A stretch of DNA of 64,000 nt from Promicromonospora panici (GTDB taxonomy: Bacteria; Actinomycetota; Actinomycetes; Actinomycetales; Cellulomonadaceae). The DNA lies in the NCBI RefSeq assembly GCF_900608595.1, contig NZ_UWYY01000015.1, positions 124,001 through 188,000 on the forward strand. The letters are read 5' to 3'. The stretch's first letter is position 1, and every line of letters begins with the position of its first letter. A program made the position numbers and the translations under genes. The notes under the pieces are model-generated. The model did no database searches and was not told the DNA's origin. It saw only the letters and a program-made list of their open reading frames with translations. Positions 16,196-24,112 of the stretch are shown piece after piece.

Positions 16196-17235
16196 CGGGA
16201 CGCCTCCGTCGTCTCAGTACTGGTCGCGGAACGGGCCGAGCCCGCGGGAACGCCGTCGCCGCCCGGCTCCTCGTCGGGCAAGGGCTGGCCGGTGAGGGCG
16301 AGGAACACCTCGTCCAGGCTCGGCTGGCCCAGGGTGAACTCGGGAACGCTGATCCCGGCCTCGGTCAGGGCGGGCAGCAGGCCGGGCACGGCGTCGGCGC
16401 CGGTGTCGGGCACGCGGGCGGCGATCGCGTGCGGGTCGGAGTCGAAGGTGACCTCGGCGCCGAGCACGCGCTCGGTGATCTCGGCCGCCCGGGCGCGGTC
16501 GGCCACCTCGGCGACGCGCAGGTGCACGGCCCCCTCGCCGACCGAGCGCTTGAGCTCGCTGGGCGTCCCCTCGGCGATGGTGCGCCCGTGGTCGACGACG
16601 GCGATGCGGTCCGCGAGCTGATCCGCCTCGTCGAGGTACTGGGTGGTGAGCAGCACGGTGGCGCCGTCGTCCACGAGCACGCGGACGATGTCCCAGACCT
16701 GGTTGCGGCTGCGGGGGTCCAGGCCGGTGGTCGGCTCGTCCAGGAACAGGACCCGCGGGGCGAGCACGAGCGACGCGGCGAGGTCGATGCGCCGGTGCAT
16801 GCCGCCGGAGTAGGTCTTGACCTGCCGGGACCCGGCGTCGGCCAGGTCGAACGCCTCCAGCAGGCCCTGGACGCGCCGCCGTGCGGCGGCCGGCGCGAAA
16901 CCGTACAGCCGGGCGAGCATGAGCAGGTTCTCGGTGCCGGTCAGGTCCTCGTCCACCGAGGCGTACTGCCCGGTGAGGCCGACGGCGGAGCGGACGGCGT
17001 CGGCGTCGCGCACGACGTCGTGACCCAGCACGCTGGCGGTTCCGGCGTCGGGCCGCAGCAGGGTGGCGAGCATGCGGACCACGGTGGTCTTGCCGGCGCC
17101 GTTGGGGCCCAGCAGGCCGAAGACGCTGCCCTCGGTGATCGAGAGGTCGATACCGTCGACAGCCTTGGTGACGGACTTACGGGTGGTGAAATGCCGGACG
17201 AGGCCTCGCGCCTCGACGGCGAGCGAGTCGGACAT
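16192..17235 (-). CDS. DrrA-like ABC transporter ATP-binding protein
   Basis: 347 residues. Walker A GPNGAGKTT, Q-loop GLTGQYASVDEDLTGTENL, signature YSGGMHRRIDLA, Walker B VLFLDEPTTGLDPRSR and H-loop TTQYLDEAD are all present; the NQVWDIV and LDEADQLADRIAVVDHGR segments are diagnostic for the DrrA subclass. The C-terminal ~110 residues are the usual DrrA regulatory extension. Start ATG 17235 follows GGAGGG; the more upstream in-frame codon lacks a ribosome site. The gene is translationally coupled to the DrrB-like gene. A 13-bp palindrome lies 16 bp upstream of the start. Confidence 0.94.
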   Translation of the reverse strand: MSDSLAVEARGLVRHFTTRKSVTKAVDGIDLSITEGSVFGLLGPNGAGKTTVVRMLATLLRPDAGTASVLGHDVVRDADAVRSAVGLTGQYASVDEDLTGTENLLMLARLYGFAPAAARRRVQGLLEAFDLADAGSRQVKTYSGGMHRRIDLAASLVLAPRVLFLDEPTTGLDPRSRNQVWDIVRVLVDDGATVLLTTQYLDEADQLADRIAVVDHGRTIAEGTPSELKRSVGEGAVHLRVAEVADRARAAEITERVLGAEVTFDSDPHAIAARVPDTGADAVPGLLPALTEAGISVPEFTLGQPSLDEVFLALTGQPLPDEEPGGDGVPAGSARSATSTETTEASR

Positions 17236-17250
17236 GTGATCCCTCCAAGA

Positions 17251-17263
17251 TGCCACTGTGGCA
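17251..17263. promoter_or_regulatory. Palindrome TGCCACTGTGGCA upstream of drrAB-like genes
   Basis: Perfect 6-1-6 inverted repeat located just upstream of the GGAGGG ribosome site of the ATPase gene. The position fits an operator overlapping the transcript start. No adjacent regulator gene is present, so the binding protein is unknown. Confidence 0.5.
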
Positions 17264-17319
17264 CCGCGGGACCCGACCCTCAATCCGATTCGCTCGCCGC
17301 CGAAGCGATTTCGCCCGGG

Positions 17320-19134
17320 TCAGTCGGTGACCTCGAAGGTCAGCGTCTCCGTGAAGGTGCGGCCGTGCACGTCCGTGGCGGTGACCTCGGCCGTGTGCGA
17401 GCCGGTCGCGAGGTCGGCCGGCAGCTCGAGGCGCCACAGGTGCATGGAGCGCTCGGCGATGCTGCCGCCGTGCACCAGCTGCTGCTGCGCGGCGACGGGG
17501 TCGGACCACTCGGCGCCGACCTTCGGCGCCTCGCCCTGCATCGGCTGCGTGCGGACGGCCTCGACGGGTTCGCCGCCGTCGAGCGTCGCCGTGACGGTGG
17601 AGCCCGTGCTGCCCATCCAGAAGTTGGTGGTCAGCCAGGTGGTGCCGGCCAGATCGGCCTGCGAGACGACGAGCGGGTCGGTGAACTCCGGTGCCTCGCC
17701 GGCGTCGGCGCGGTGGGCGGCGAACCACTCGCGATAGCGGGGCGTGTTCACGCCCAGCGCCATCTGGTGCGTGTCCGGCTCGCCGCGCACGGTGAACCGC
17801 TCCTCGACGCTGGTGCCCGCGATGTCGAGGGTCAGGACGCCGGGCTGGCCGCCGTCCCGCTGCAGCGCCGCCGGATAGCCCTCGGGCAGCAGGACGCCCG
17901 AGTACCAGTCGCCGGAGATCGCGCCCGCCGTGATGTGCGGGAAGGGCAGCTCGTCGACGCCCATGACGTCCGACCAGCCCTGCAGGCTGTCGCCGGCCCG
18001 CAGGTTCTCCAGGCTGTGCGTGTGACCGCCCAGGGCGATCGCCTCCCGGCCCTTCAGGAGCTCGTAGACCTCCTTGACCTGAGCGACCTGGTGCTTGGTG
18101 CTGTCCTGGTCGGCGTAGTCAAGGAGCGGGATGTGGGCCGCGATGACGATCAGCCGGTCCTTCGGCACCCGCGCGAGGTCGTTGCGCAGCCACTCGAGCT
18201 GGCGCTCGTCGAGCGAGCCCGTGTACGAGTCGCCCACGGGGTACTCGACGGTGTTCAGCGTGACGACGTGGGCCCGGCCCACGTCGTAGGAGTAGTACTC
18301 GGGGCCGAGCTTCGCCCGGTACGTGTCGAAGGTGTGCTCGCTGCTCGTGGCGTCGAAGTCCAGGTCGTGGTTGCCGGGCAGGAACCGCGCCGGCCCGTTG
18401 AGCATGCCCGTGAGCTCGCGGATCTCGGAGTACAGGGACAGGTCGTCGCCCACGACGTCGCCGATGAACAGGGCGCCGCAGCCCGTGTAGTCGGTGCGTG
18501 CGGCGAGGTCGGTGAACGCCCCCTTCCGGGCGTACTCCACCTCGTCCCGGTCGTACGGCTGGATGTCGCCGCCGATGAGGCAGTGCTGCTCGGCCGACCC
18601 GGTGAGACGGCTCGTGGCGAGCGGGAAGTTGACCTCGTCCGGGAGCGGGCCGGTCGGCTCGAGCCCGCCGTAGCGCAGCTCGGGGGAGCCCTCGGGCAGG
18701 TGGTGGTAGTAGAACTGGGCGACGTTGTCGTCGTCGACCGGCACCTGGAAGCCGCTCGGCTGGGTGACGGAGACCGTCATGTTGTCGAACGCCGGCAGCT
18801 CGTAGCGGCCGCGGTGGTCCGTCGTCGTGACGTCGCGGCCGTTCGAGACGGTGACCCCGCGCAGCCCGCGCTCGTCGCGGTCCTGCCGGGAGTCCTCGTC
18901 GCGGTCGACGAAGACGACGCCGTCGATGGTCTCCTGGTCCTCGTCCGGTCCGGCGACCACGTCGACGGCGCCCCGGTAGGCCGACTCGGCCCACGAACCG
19001 GTGCTCTGGCCGGCACCCGGAGCGGCGGTGGCGGACGGCAGCAGCGCGCCCGTGAGGGCGAGCGCGAGCCCTCCTCCGGTCAGGCCGAGGGTCCGGACCC
19101 AGCGGGCGGTCGATCGGTTGGCAGTCGATTTCAC
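17320..19134 (-). CDS. Secreted calcineurin-like metallophosphoesterase
   Basis: 604 residues. An N-terminal Sec-type signal (TLGLTGGGLALALTGALLPSATAAP) is followed by a SdrD-like/N-terminal beta domain (IDGVVFVDRDEDSRQDRDERGLRGVTVSNGRDVTTTDHRGRYEL, roughly residues 70-130), then the metallophosphoesterase domain with LFIGDVVGDD, FLPGNHDLDFD, IVIAAHIPLLD and ALGGHTHSLEN, which carry the di-metal ligands. A C-terminal domain closes the protein. This is the MetallophosN-catalytic-MetallophosC layout. Start is GTG 19134, preceded by ACAGGAGAATTCT. Together with the EEP and PhoD genes it suggests extracellular phosphate-ester turnover. Confidence 0.92.
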   Translation of the reverse strand: MKSTANRSTARWVRTLGLTGGGLALALTGALLPSATAAPGAGQSTGSWAESAYRGAVDVVAGPDEDQETIDGVVFVDRDEDSRQDRDERGLRGVTVSNGRDVTTTDHRGRYELPAFDNMTVSVTQPSGFQVPVDDDNVAQFYYHHLPEGSPELRYGGLEPTGPLPDEVNFPLATSRLTGSAEQHCLIGGDIQPYDRDEVEYARKGAFTDLAARTDYTGCGALFIGDVVGDDLSLYSEIRELTGMLNGPARFLPGNHDLDFDATSSEHTFDTYRAKLGPEYYSYDVGRAHVVTLNTVEYPVGDSYTGSLDERQLEWLRNDLARVPKDRLIVIAAHIPLLDYADQDSTKHQVAQVKEVYELLKGREAIALGGHTHSLENLRAGDSLQGWSDVMGVDELPFPHITAGAISGDWYSGVLLPEGYPAALQRDGGQPGVLTLDIAGTSVEERFTVRGEPDTHQMALGVNTPRYREWFAAHRADAGEAPEFTDPLVVSQADLAGTTWLTTNFWMGSTGSTVTATLDGGEPVEAVRTQPMQGEAPKVGAEWSDPVAAQQQLVHGGSIAERSMHLWRLELPADLATGSHTAEVTATDVHGRTFTETLTFEVTD

Positions 19135-19307
19135 AGAATTCTCCTGTCCTGATCGCGGGCCGACCGTCTGGCCGGCCCGCCATCACGCTGCCGTCCGATC
19201 GTGAACCCGGGCTGTCCGGCTCCTCACGACGCGGCAAATCTCACCCGACGGTCAGTAGATGCCCAGAGCACCAACACCGGCCACGAGCGGGCGATCAGCC
19301 GGTCGGA

Positions 19308-19808
19308 TCAGGCTCTGGGCGCGTCCTCGTCCGAGGTGACCAGGGCGCGCCGCAGCACGAGGAAGTCGTTGACCCCGAAGAGGCGTACGAAGGGAAGCTG
19401 CCCCGCCGGCACGTACGGCAGCGTCTCGTCCCGCCCGACGATCTGCCCGGCCGCCACCTGGTACGTCCGGCCGCCGCTCACGAGCTCCGCGGCGCCCGCC
19501 GCACGGATGTTTCGCAGCCAGTCCGTGTCAGTGCCGTACGACATGATGGCGAGGAAGTCGTCGCCCATGGGCAGCACCCCGAGCGGCGTCGCGTACGGCG
19601 TGCCGGAGCGTCGTCCGACGTGCCGGATCACGGCGAGCCTCGATCCGGGCTCGCCCGCGTGCCGCAGCATGCGGGGGTTGTTGAACCGCCGGTTGAACTG
19701 TCGGACGGCGGCGAGCGCCCGCGGGTTCTTGGTGCGCATGACCGTGACGAGCGTCAGGAACAGGCCCAGCACCAGCACGAGCAGGCCGACGGCCACCCAG
19801 ATCCACAC
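19308..19808 (-). CDS. Deazaflavin (F420)-dependent nitroreductase-family protein
   Basis: 166 residues. An N-terminal membrane helix (MWIWVAVGLLVLVLGLFLTLV) precedes the DUF385/Ddn-like split beta-barrel: RHAGEPGSRLAVIRHVGRRSGTPYATPLGVLPMGDDFLAIMSYGTDTDWLRNIRAAG. The RRSG...TPL and DWxxN(I/L) motifs match F420H2-dependent quinone reductase-like proteins. The role would be F420-linked reduction at the membrane; the substrate is unknown. Start GTG 19808 follows GAGGGAGAG. The gene is divergent from the GntR regulator across a 143-bp promoter region. Confidence 0.85.
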   Translation of the reverse strand: MWIWVAVGLLVLVLGLFLTLVTVMRTKNPRALAAVRQFNRRFNNPRMLRHAGEPGSRLAVIRHVGRRSGTPYATPLGVLPMGDDFLAIMSYGTDTDWLRNIRAAGAAELVSGGRTYQVAAGQIVGRDETLPYVPAGQLPFVRLFGVNDFLVLRRALVTSDEDAPRA

Positions 19809-19875
19809 AGCTGTTCTCTCCCTCGTGACGGCTCCGGTTGCGGGGTACCCCGCTGCGGGGTGAACCTACCGCACG

Positions 19876-19889
19876 TTTGCTATAGCGTT
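19876..19889. promoter_or_regulatory. GntR-type operator candidate TTTGCTATAGCGTT
   Basis: This AT-rich site, conspicuous in the GC-rich surroundings, contains the palindrome GCTATAGC (19879-19886). Read on the minus strand it shares the 11-mer GCTATAGCAAA with 22761-22771. It lies 63 bp before the GTG start of the FCD-GntR gene, so autoregulation is likely. Confidence 0.65.
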
Positions 19890-19951
19890 GGTACGGAAAC
19901 CCGCGTCGGCTGCTCGAGGCTCGCGGAGCGATTCTGTGAGGGGAGACCCGC

Positions 19952-20626
19952 GTGGTCGAGACGACCGGCCTCCAGCCGTTGCCCCGGGCGGGGTCGCTGG
20001 CCGAGCATGCCTACAGCGCCATCCGCAAGAGCATCGCCGACGGGGAGCTCGCCCCTGGCGCCCAGGTCACGGAGCGCAAGCTCGCCGCCGATCTCGGCGT
20101 GAGCCCGACGCCGGTGCGGGAGGCGCTGCGGAAGCTCGAGCACGAAGGGCTTGTGGAGCGCAGCGACTCCCGCCGGCTGCGCATCGCGGCTCAGCCCGGG
20201 GAGACGCTCGAGGAGCTCATGGAGATCGAGGTCCTGCTCCGGGCGGCGGAGGCTCGGCTGGCCGCCCGGAAGATCGATGACGAGGGTCTCGCCCGGCTGC
20301 AGGAGCTCCTGGAGAAGGCCGAGGGCGGCCTGGAGACCGAGGGGGCGTACGAGCTGATGACCCTGGCGCGCGCCTTCGATTCGGTGGTCGCGGATGCCGC
20401 CGCGAACCCACCGCTGCGCCGCATGATCGAGAGCTTCGCGATCCTGGGTGGGGACGAGCGGATCCGCACCGTCGAGCAGGACGTGGCCGACGTCGAGTGG
20501 ACGCGCGGGCGGATCGAGGACCACATCGCGATCTACGGCGCCCTGCGCGACCACGACGAGGAACGCGCGGAGACCCTGATGCGGCGGCACGCGCGGTCCG
20601 CGATGGGGCGCCTTCAGGACACGTGA
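19952..20626 (+). CDS. GntR-family regulator with FCD domain
   Basis: 224 residues. The winged helix (about residues 10-75) reads LAEHAYSAIRKSIADGELAPGAQVTERKLAADLGVSPTPVREALRKLEHEGLV, followed by a helical FCD ligand domain (MEIEVLLRAAEARLAA..., ending EDHIAIYGALRDHDEERAETLMRRH) with the metal/acid-binding histidines. FCD regulators usually sense organic acids or sugar acids. Start GTG 19952 is preceded by GAGGGGAG. It ends flush against the convergent MFS gene, and its operator recurs in the divergent promoter at 22758, so it probably controls the six-gene island to 25846. Confidence 0.93.
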   Translation: MVETTGLQPLPRAGSLAEHAYSAIRKSIADGELAPGAQVTERKLAADLGVSPTPVREALRKLEHEGLVERSDSRRLRIAAQPGETLEELMEIEVLLRAAEARLAARKIDDEGLARLQELLEKAEGGLETEGAYELMTLARAFDSVVADAAANPPLRRMIESFAILGGDERIRTVEQDVADVEWTRGRIEDHIAIYGALRDHDEERAETLMRRHARSAMGRLQDT

Positions 20627-22024
20627 TCAGGACGCCGCACGGCCGTCGGTCCGTAGCGCCGGGTCGGCGGCCGTCAGCAGCAGGGCGGCTGCCGCGAGGC
20701 CGGTGATGATCCAGCCGACGAGGTGCAGGTCGGCGTCCGTCGCGCCCGACCCGAACAGCGGCCCGATCACACCCGAGGCGGCGATCGCGCCGAGCTGGAC
20801 GGCCGTGCGGGACATCCCGGCCGACACGCCCGTCTGCCGGGGCGGCGCCTGGGCGTACAGCGCCACCTGGTTGGAGACCGCCGCGAGTCCCTGGGACGGC
20901 CCGAACAGCGCGATCGCGACCAGGATCACCCAGGTGGGGGAGTCGGCGGCGAGGAACGTGAGGAGCAGGCCGCCGACGGCCGGGATCACCGCGGCGAGCA
21001 TGAGCGGCACGCGCAGTCCCCGGCCGCGGGAGACGAGGACGGCGGCGACTCCGGCGAGCAGCACCGCGGGCAGCTGCATCCATCCGGCCGCGCCCGCGCC
21101 GTAGCCCGCCGCGGACTGCAGCCACTGGGTCATGCCGTAGATGACGAGGTAGACGCACGTGTGGACCAGGAACAGGCGCGCGTACGTCCGTAGGAGCGCC
21201 GGCCGCGCCGCGAGCATGCGGACGTCGATGAACGGCTGGTCGCGGCGGCGCTCCCAGACCACGAGCGCCGCGGTCGCGACGACGGTCACGGCGGGCAGCC
21301 AGTACTGGCCGGGCCACAGGCCGAGGACGAACACGAGCACGGACGCGATCGCGACCGCGAACAGCACCAGCCCGGCGACGTCGAGACGCGGCCGCCGCTC
21401 GCCGTCGGCATCGTCGTCGGGCCGGATCGTCGCGGGCCGCGGCCGGTCGCCGGGGAGCCACAGCAGCGCCAGCACGATCGCGGCGAGGCCGTACGGCGTG
21501 TTCGCGACGAAGATCGACTGCCAGCCGAAGTGCGTGACCAGGACGCCGCCGAGCACCGGGCCGATCGCGGCGCTCGTGAGGCTCGAGACCGACAGCGCCG
21601 AGAACAGCCCGCGCGGTGGTTCGCGACGAGTGCGCGCCGCCTGGGCGCGGATCGACGCCATCGCGGCGGGATAGGCCGACGACGTGCCGATCCCGACGAC
21701 GATCCGGGCCGCGAGCGCCGCGCCGAACGTGGGCGCGAACAGCGGGACGAGGCCGGCGAGCGCGGCGACCGCCATCCCGGTGACGTAGATCCGCCGCGGG
21801 CCGTAGAGGTCGACGAGCCTGCCCAGGACGGGCTGCGCGATCGCGCTGGCGAGGTAGAGCCCGGCGACGAGCAGGATCACCTGGGCCGCGGAGGCGCCCG
21901 TCGCCTCGGCGATCGGGACCAGGGCGACCGAGATCATCGTGGTGTTGATCGAGTTCAGCGCCGGCCCGAGCACGAGGGGCAGGGCGAAGCGGGCCCCGAA
22001 CCCGTCGGCCGGGCGTGCGGTCAT
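20627..22024 (-). CDS. MFS transporter (DHA-type)
   Basis: 465 residues, 12-14 membrane spans. The N-terminal motif ALNSINTTMISVALVPIAEATGASAAQVILLVAGLYLASAIAQPVLGRLVDLYGPRRIYVTG holds the MFS motif A-like loop (GRLVDLYGPRR). Arg-rich loops and a central insert (DRPRPATIRPDDDADGERRP) split two halves. Start ATG 22024 overlaps the stop of the RraA-like gene (ATGA), so the two are co-translated. It is a likely importer or exporter of the compound handled by the island; drug export is the alternative. Confidence 0.9.
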   Translation of the reverse strand: MTARPADGFGARFALPLVLGPALNSINTTMISVALVPIAEATGASAAQVILLVAGLYLASAIAQPVLGRLVDLYGPRRIYVTGMAVAALAGLVPLFAPTFGAALAARIVVGIGTSSAYPAAMASIRAQAARTRREPPRGLFSALSVSSLTSAAIGPVLGGVLVTHFGWQSIFVANTPYGLAAIVLALLWLPGDRPRPATIRPDDDADGERRPRLDVAGLVLFAVAIASVLVFVLGLWPGQYWLPAVTVVATAALVVWERRRDQPFIDVRMLAARPALLRTYARLFLVHTCVYLVIYGMTQWLQSAAGYGAGAAGWMQLPAVLLAGVAAVLVSRGRGLRVPLMLAAVIPAVGGLLLTFLAADSPTWVILVAIALFGPSQGLAAVSNQVALYAQAPPRQTGVSAGMSRTAVQLGAIAASGVIGPLFGSGATDADLHLVGWIITGLAAAALLLTAADPALRTDGRAAS

Positions 22025-22752
22025 GCGCCCCGGTTCGCGGACGGCGCCTGGGGCGGGGGCGGGGCGCCGTAGCTGCGCAGGCGCCGGTAGCCGTCGAGGG
22101 TGAAGTCCGGTCCGTTGAGATAGGCGAGGTCGCGGGCTTCGCTCTCGCGCACGTTCCGGACGGCGCCGGGCAGGTCGGGCAGCGCGTCCCACGGCACCAC
22201 GACTATGCCGTTCTCGTCGCCGTGGAGGACGTCCCCGGTGGAGATGCGCTCGCCGTCGAGCGCGACGGGGTCGCCGACGTGCGAGAGCTCGAAGTTGGCG
22301 TGGGAGGCGACCGTGTACCGGGAGAAGTAGTGGAAGCCGTTGGCGCGCACCTCGGCGACGTCGCGGAACGCGCCGTCGGTCACCATGCCGACGGCGCCGA
22401 GCCGCCGGGCGAGCGTGGTCATGATCTCCCCGGCGTACGCGACGCGGCTGGGCGTCGTGCTGGCGTCCTTCATGACGATGACGACGGGCCCCTCCATCTG
22501 TTCGAGCTGCGACCACAGCTCCCAGTAGCCGTCCTGGCGGGCGGGGCGGCCGACGGCGTCGGAGCACGTGACCGTGAGCGCCCGCCCGACCATCGGGCCG
22601 AGCTCCGGGAAGTTGCACCGGACCCGGCCGCCGACGTAGCCGGAGCCGCGGTCGCGCAGGTCGATGCGTTCGATGGCGTTGGCGAGGGTGGGGCTGTCCT
22701 CCGCGGTGAGGAAGTCCAGCTCGGGCTGGGTCAGTGAGCGCCGGTCCGTCAT
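22021..22752 (-). CDS. RraA-like family protein (HMG/CHA aldolase type)
   Basis: 243 residues. The active-site signature GMVTDGAFRDVAEV (G...DG..RD) and the later HVGDPVALDGERISTGDVLHGDENGIVVVP are characteristic of the RraA/4-hydroxy-4-methyl-2-oxoglutarate aldolase fold. Catalytic members cleave pyruvate-yielding hydroxy-oxo-acids or decarboxylate oxaloacetate with Mg2+; RNase E inhibition is a separate branch. Clustered with transporters and the FCD regulator, a catabolic aldolase/decarboxylase role is more likely. Its promoter region is shared with the divergent MFS gene and holds the GCTATAGCAAA site 6 bp upstream of its start codon. Confidence 0.9.
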   Translation of the reverse strand: MTDRRSLTQPELDFLTAEDSPTLANAIERIDLRDRGSGYVGGRVRCNFPELGPMVGRALTVTCSDAVGRPARQDGYWELWSQLEQMEGPVVIVMKDASTTPSRVAYAGEIMTTLARRLGAVGMVTDGAFRDVAEVRANGFHYFSRYTVASHANFELSHVGDPVALDGERISTGDVLHGDENGIVVVPWDALPDLPGAVRNVRESEARDLAYLNGPDFTLDGYRRLRSYGAPPPPQAPSANRGA

Positions 22753-22757
22753 GGGAT

Positions 22758-22771
22758 TATGCTATAGCAAA
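22758..22771. promoter_or_regulatory. GntR-type operator candidate TATGCTATAGCAAA in divergent promoter
   Basis: Palindrome GCTATAGC at 22761-22768 with flanking AAA, sharing 11 bp with the site before the FCD-GntR gene. The whole gap between the divergent RraA-like and MFS genes is only 43 bp, so one bound regulator could block both promoters. Confidence 0.65.
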
Positions 22772-22795
22772 TAGCGCAGACAAGGGAGTCTGAGA

Positions 22796-24112
22796 ATGAC
22801 AACGTCCGCCAGGGGAGTCACCCAGCGCGCGAGACTGAACACCCGCGCGGCGATGCTGGTCGCCCTCGCCGTCTTCGCGCAGGAGTCGGTGTGGAACTTC
22901 TACGACGCGCAGGTGCCCGCGTCGATCGCGCAGCACACCACGAGCGCGGCCCTCATCGGGCTGCTCATGGGCGTCGACAACATCCTCGGGATCGTGTTGC
23001 AGCCGCTCGCGGGACACCTCTCCGACCGGACGCGGACCCGGTGGGGGCGGCGCGTCCCCTACCTCGTCATCGGCGCACCGGTCGCGGCGGTGTTCTTCGT
23101 CCTCATTCCGTTCGCCGGCTCGTTCGGCGCGCTCGTCGTCTGCATGTTCCTGTTCGCGGTCGTCGCGAACGCGTTCAAGCCGCTCACCGACGCGCTGACG
23201 CCCGACTTCCAGGTACCGGGCCGCCGCAGCCTGGCCAACGGCATCGCCAAGGTGGCTACCAGCCTCACCATCATCGTCTCGGCGCTCATCAGCTTGTTCG
23301 TCGTCGACCGCGACCTGCGGCTCGCATTCGCAATCCCTGCGATCCTGCTGGTCTGCGCGATGACGATCGTCGCCCTGACTATCCGCGAGACCCGCTCGCT
23401 GGGATACCAGCGCGCCGTCGCCGAGCGCGCGAACGGTGTCGGCGGGTGGAGCTTCCGCGGCGTCGTCGGCGAGCTCTTCCGCGACCGGGACCGGAGCCGG
23501 ATCTTCCTGCTCCTCGGGATCGTCGCGACGGCGGGGACCTGGGCCGCGATGCGCTCGCAGCTCACCCCCTACGCCATGGAGGTGCTCGACGTGAGCCGAG
23601 GAGTCGCCGGCTCGCTCACCCTGCCCGGCGGGATCGGGTTCATCGCCGCCGCCATCCCGTTCGCGCTCGTGTCCGACCGCCTGGGCCGACGCCGGATGGT
23701 GCGTCTCGGGCTCACCGTCATGGTGGCCGGCTGCCTGATCGCCTTCGCCCTGCCGACCCTGGAGATGACGATCACGGGCCTCGTGGTCGCGGCGATCGGC
23801 TACGCGGCGTTCTCCGTCAACGGCGTCGTGCTGATGTGGAACCTCGCTCCCAGCGGTTCGGTCGTCGGGGCCTACACAGGGCTCTACGCCGTGGCGGCCG
23901 CCGTCGGGAACTCGCTCGGGCCGGCCCTGATCGGCGGCCTGGTCGACCTGACGAGCTGGCGGCTCCTCTTCCTGCACTCGAGCCTGGTCGGGGTCGCGGG
24001 GCTCGCGCTCTTCTTCTTCGTCCGGCGGGAGATCAGTGCCGGCCAGGAAAGCCAGCAGGAAAGCCAGCAGGAAAGCCAGCAGGGAAGCCGACAAGGAAGA
24101 GAGACATCGTGA
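22796..24112 (+). CDS. MFS transporter (sugar/glycoside-cation type)
   Basis: 438 residues, 12 membrane spans. GVDNILGIVLQPLAGHLSDRTRTRWGRRVPYLVIGAPVAAVFF matches the GPH/SLC45-like subgroup, where the Asp-Arg loop follows the second span. The second half contains FALVSDRLGRRRMVRLGLTVM. The C-terminus is a Gln/Glu/Ser repeat encoded by 12-bp units and is probably cytoplasmic and dispensable. Start ATG 22796 follows AAGGGAG. It overlaps the DUF1446 gene by GTGA. As the lead gene of the + operon it is the probable importer of the island's substrate. Confidence 0.9.
   Translation: MTTSARGVTQRARLNTRAAMLVALAVFAQESVWNFYDAQVPASIAQHTTSAALIGLLMGVDNILGIVLQPLAGHLSDRTRTRWGRRVPYLVIGAPVAAVFFVLIPFAGSFGALVVCMFLFAVVANAFKPLTDALTPDFQVPGRRSLANGIAKVATSLTIIVSALISLFVVDRDLRLAFAIPAILLVCAMTIVALTIRETRSLGYQRAVAERANGVGGWSFRGVVGELFRDRDRSRIFLLLGIVATAGTWAAMRSQLTPYAMEVLDVSRGVAGSLTLPGGIGFIAAAIPFALVSDRLGRRRMVRLGLTVMVAGCLIAFALPTLEMTITGLVVAAIGYAAFSVNGVVLMWNLAPSGSVVGAYTGLYAVAAAVGNSLGPALIGGLVDLTSWRLLFLHSSLVGVAGLALFFFVRREISAGQESQQESQQESQQGSRQGRETS
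24044..24090 (+). repeat. 12-bp in-frame repeat at the MFS C-terminus
   Basis: Three perfect and one degenerate copy of CAGGAAAGCCAG encode Gln-Glu-Ser-Gln repeats immediately before the stop codon and the GTG start of the next gene. Expansion or contraction by whole units would keep frame. Confidence 0.9.

Noticed and set aside
16429..19152. 907-codon open frame on the + strand
   Set aside because: It lies antisense to the well-supported DrrA and phosphoesterase genes; its composition (Val/Gly/Arg/Leu-rich, no domain) is what high-GC antisense frames give.
24044..24090. Short repeats resembling a CRISPR array
   Set aside because: The units are 12 bp without spacers, inside a coding frame.
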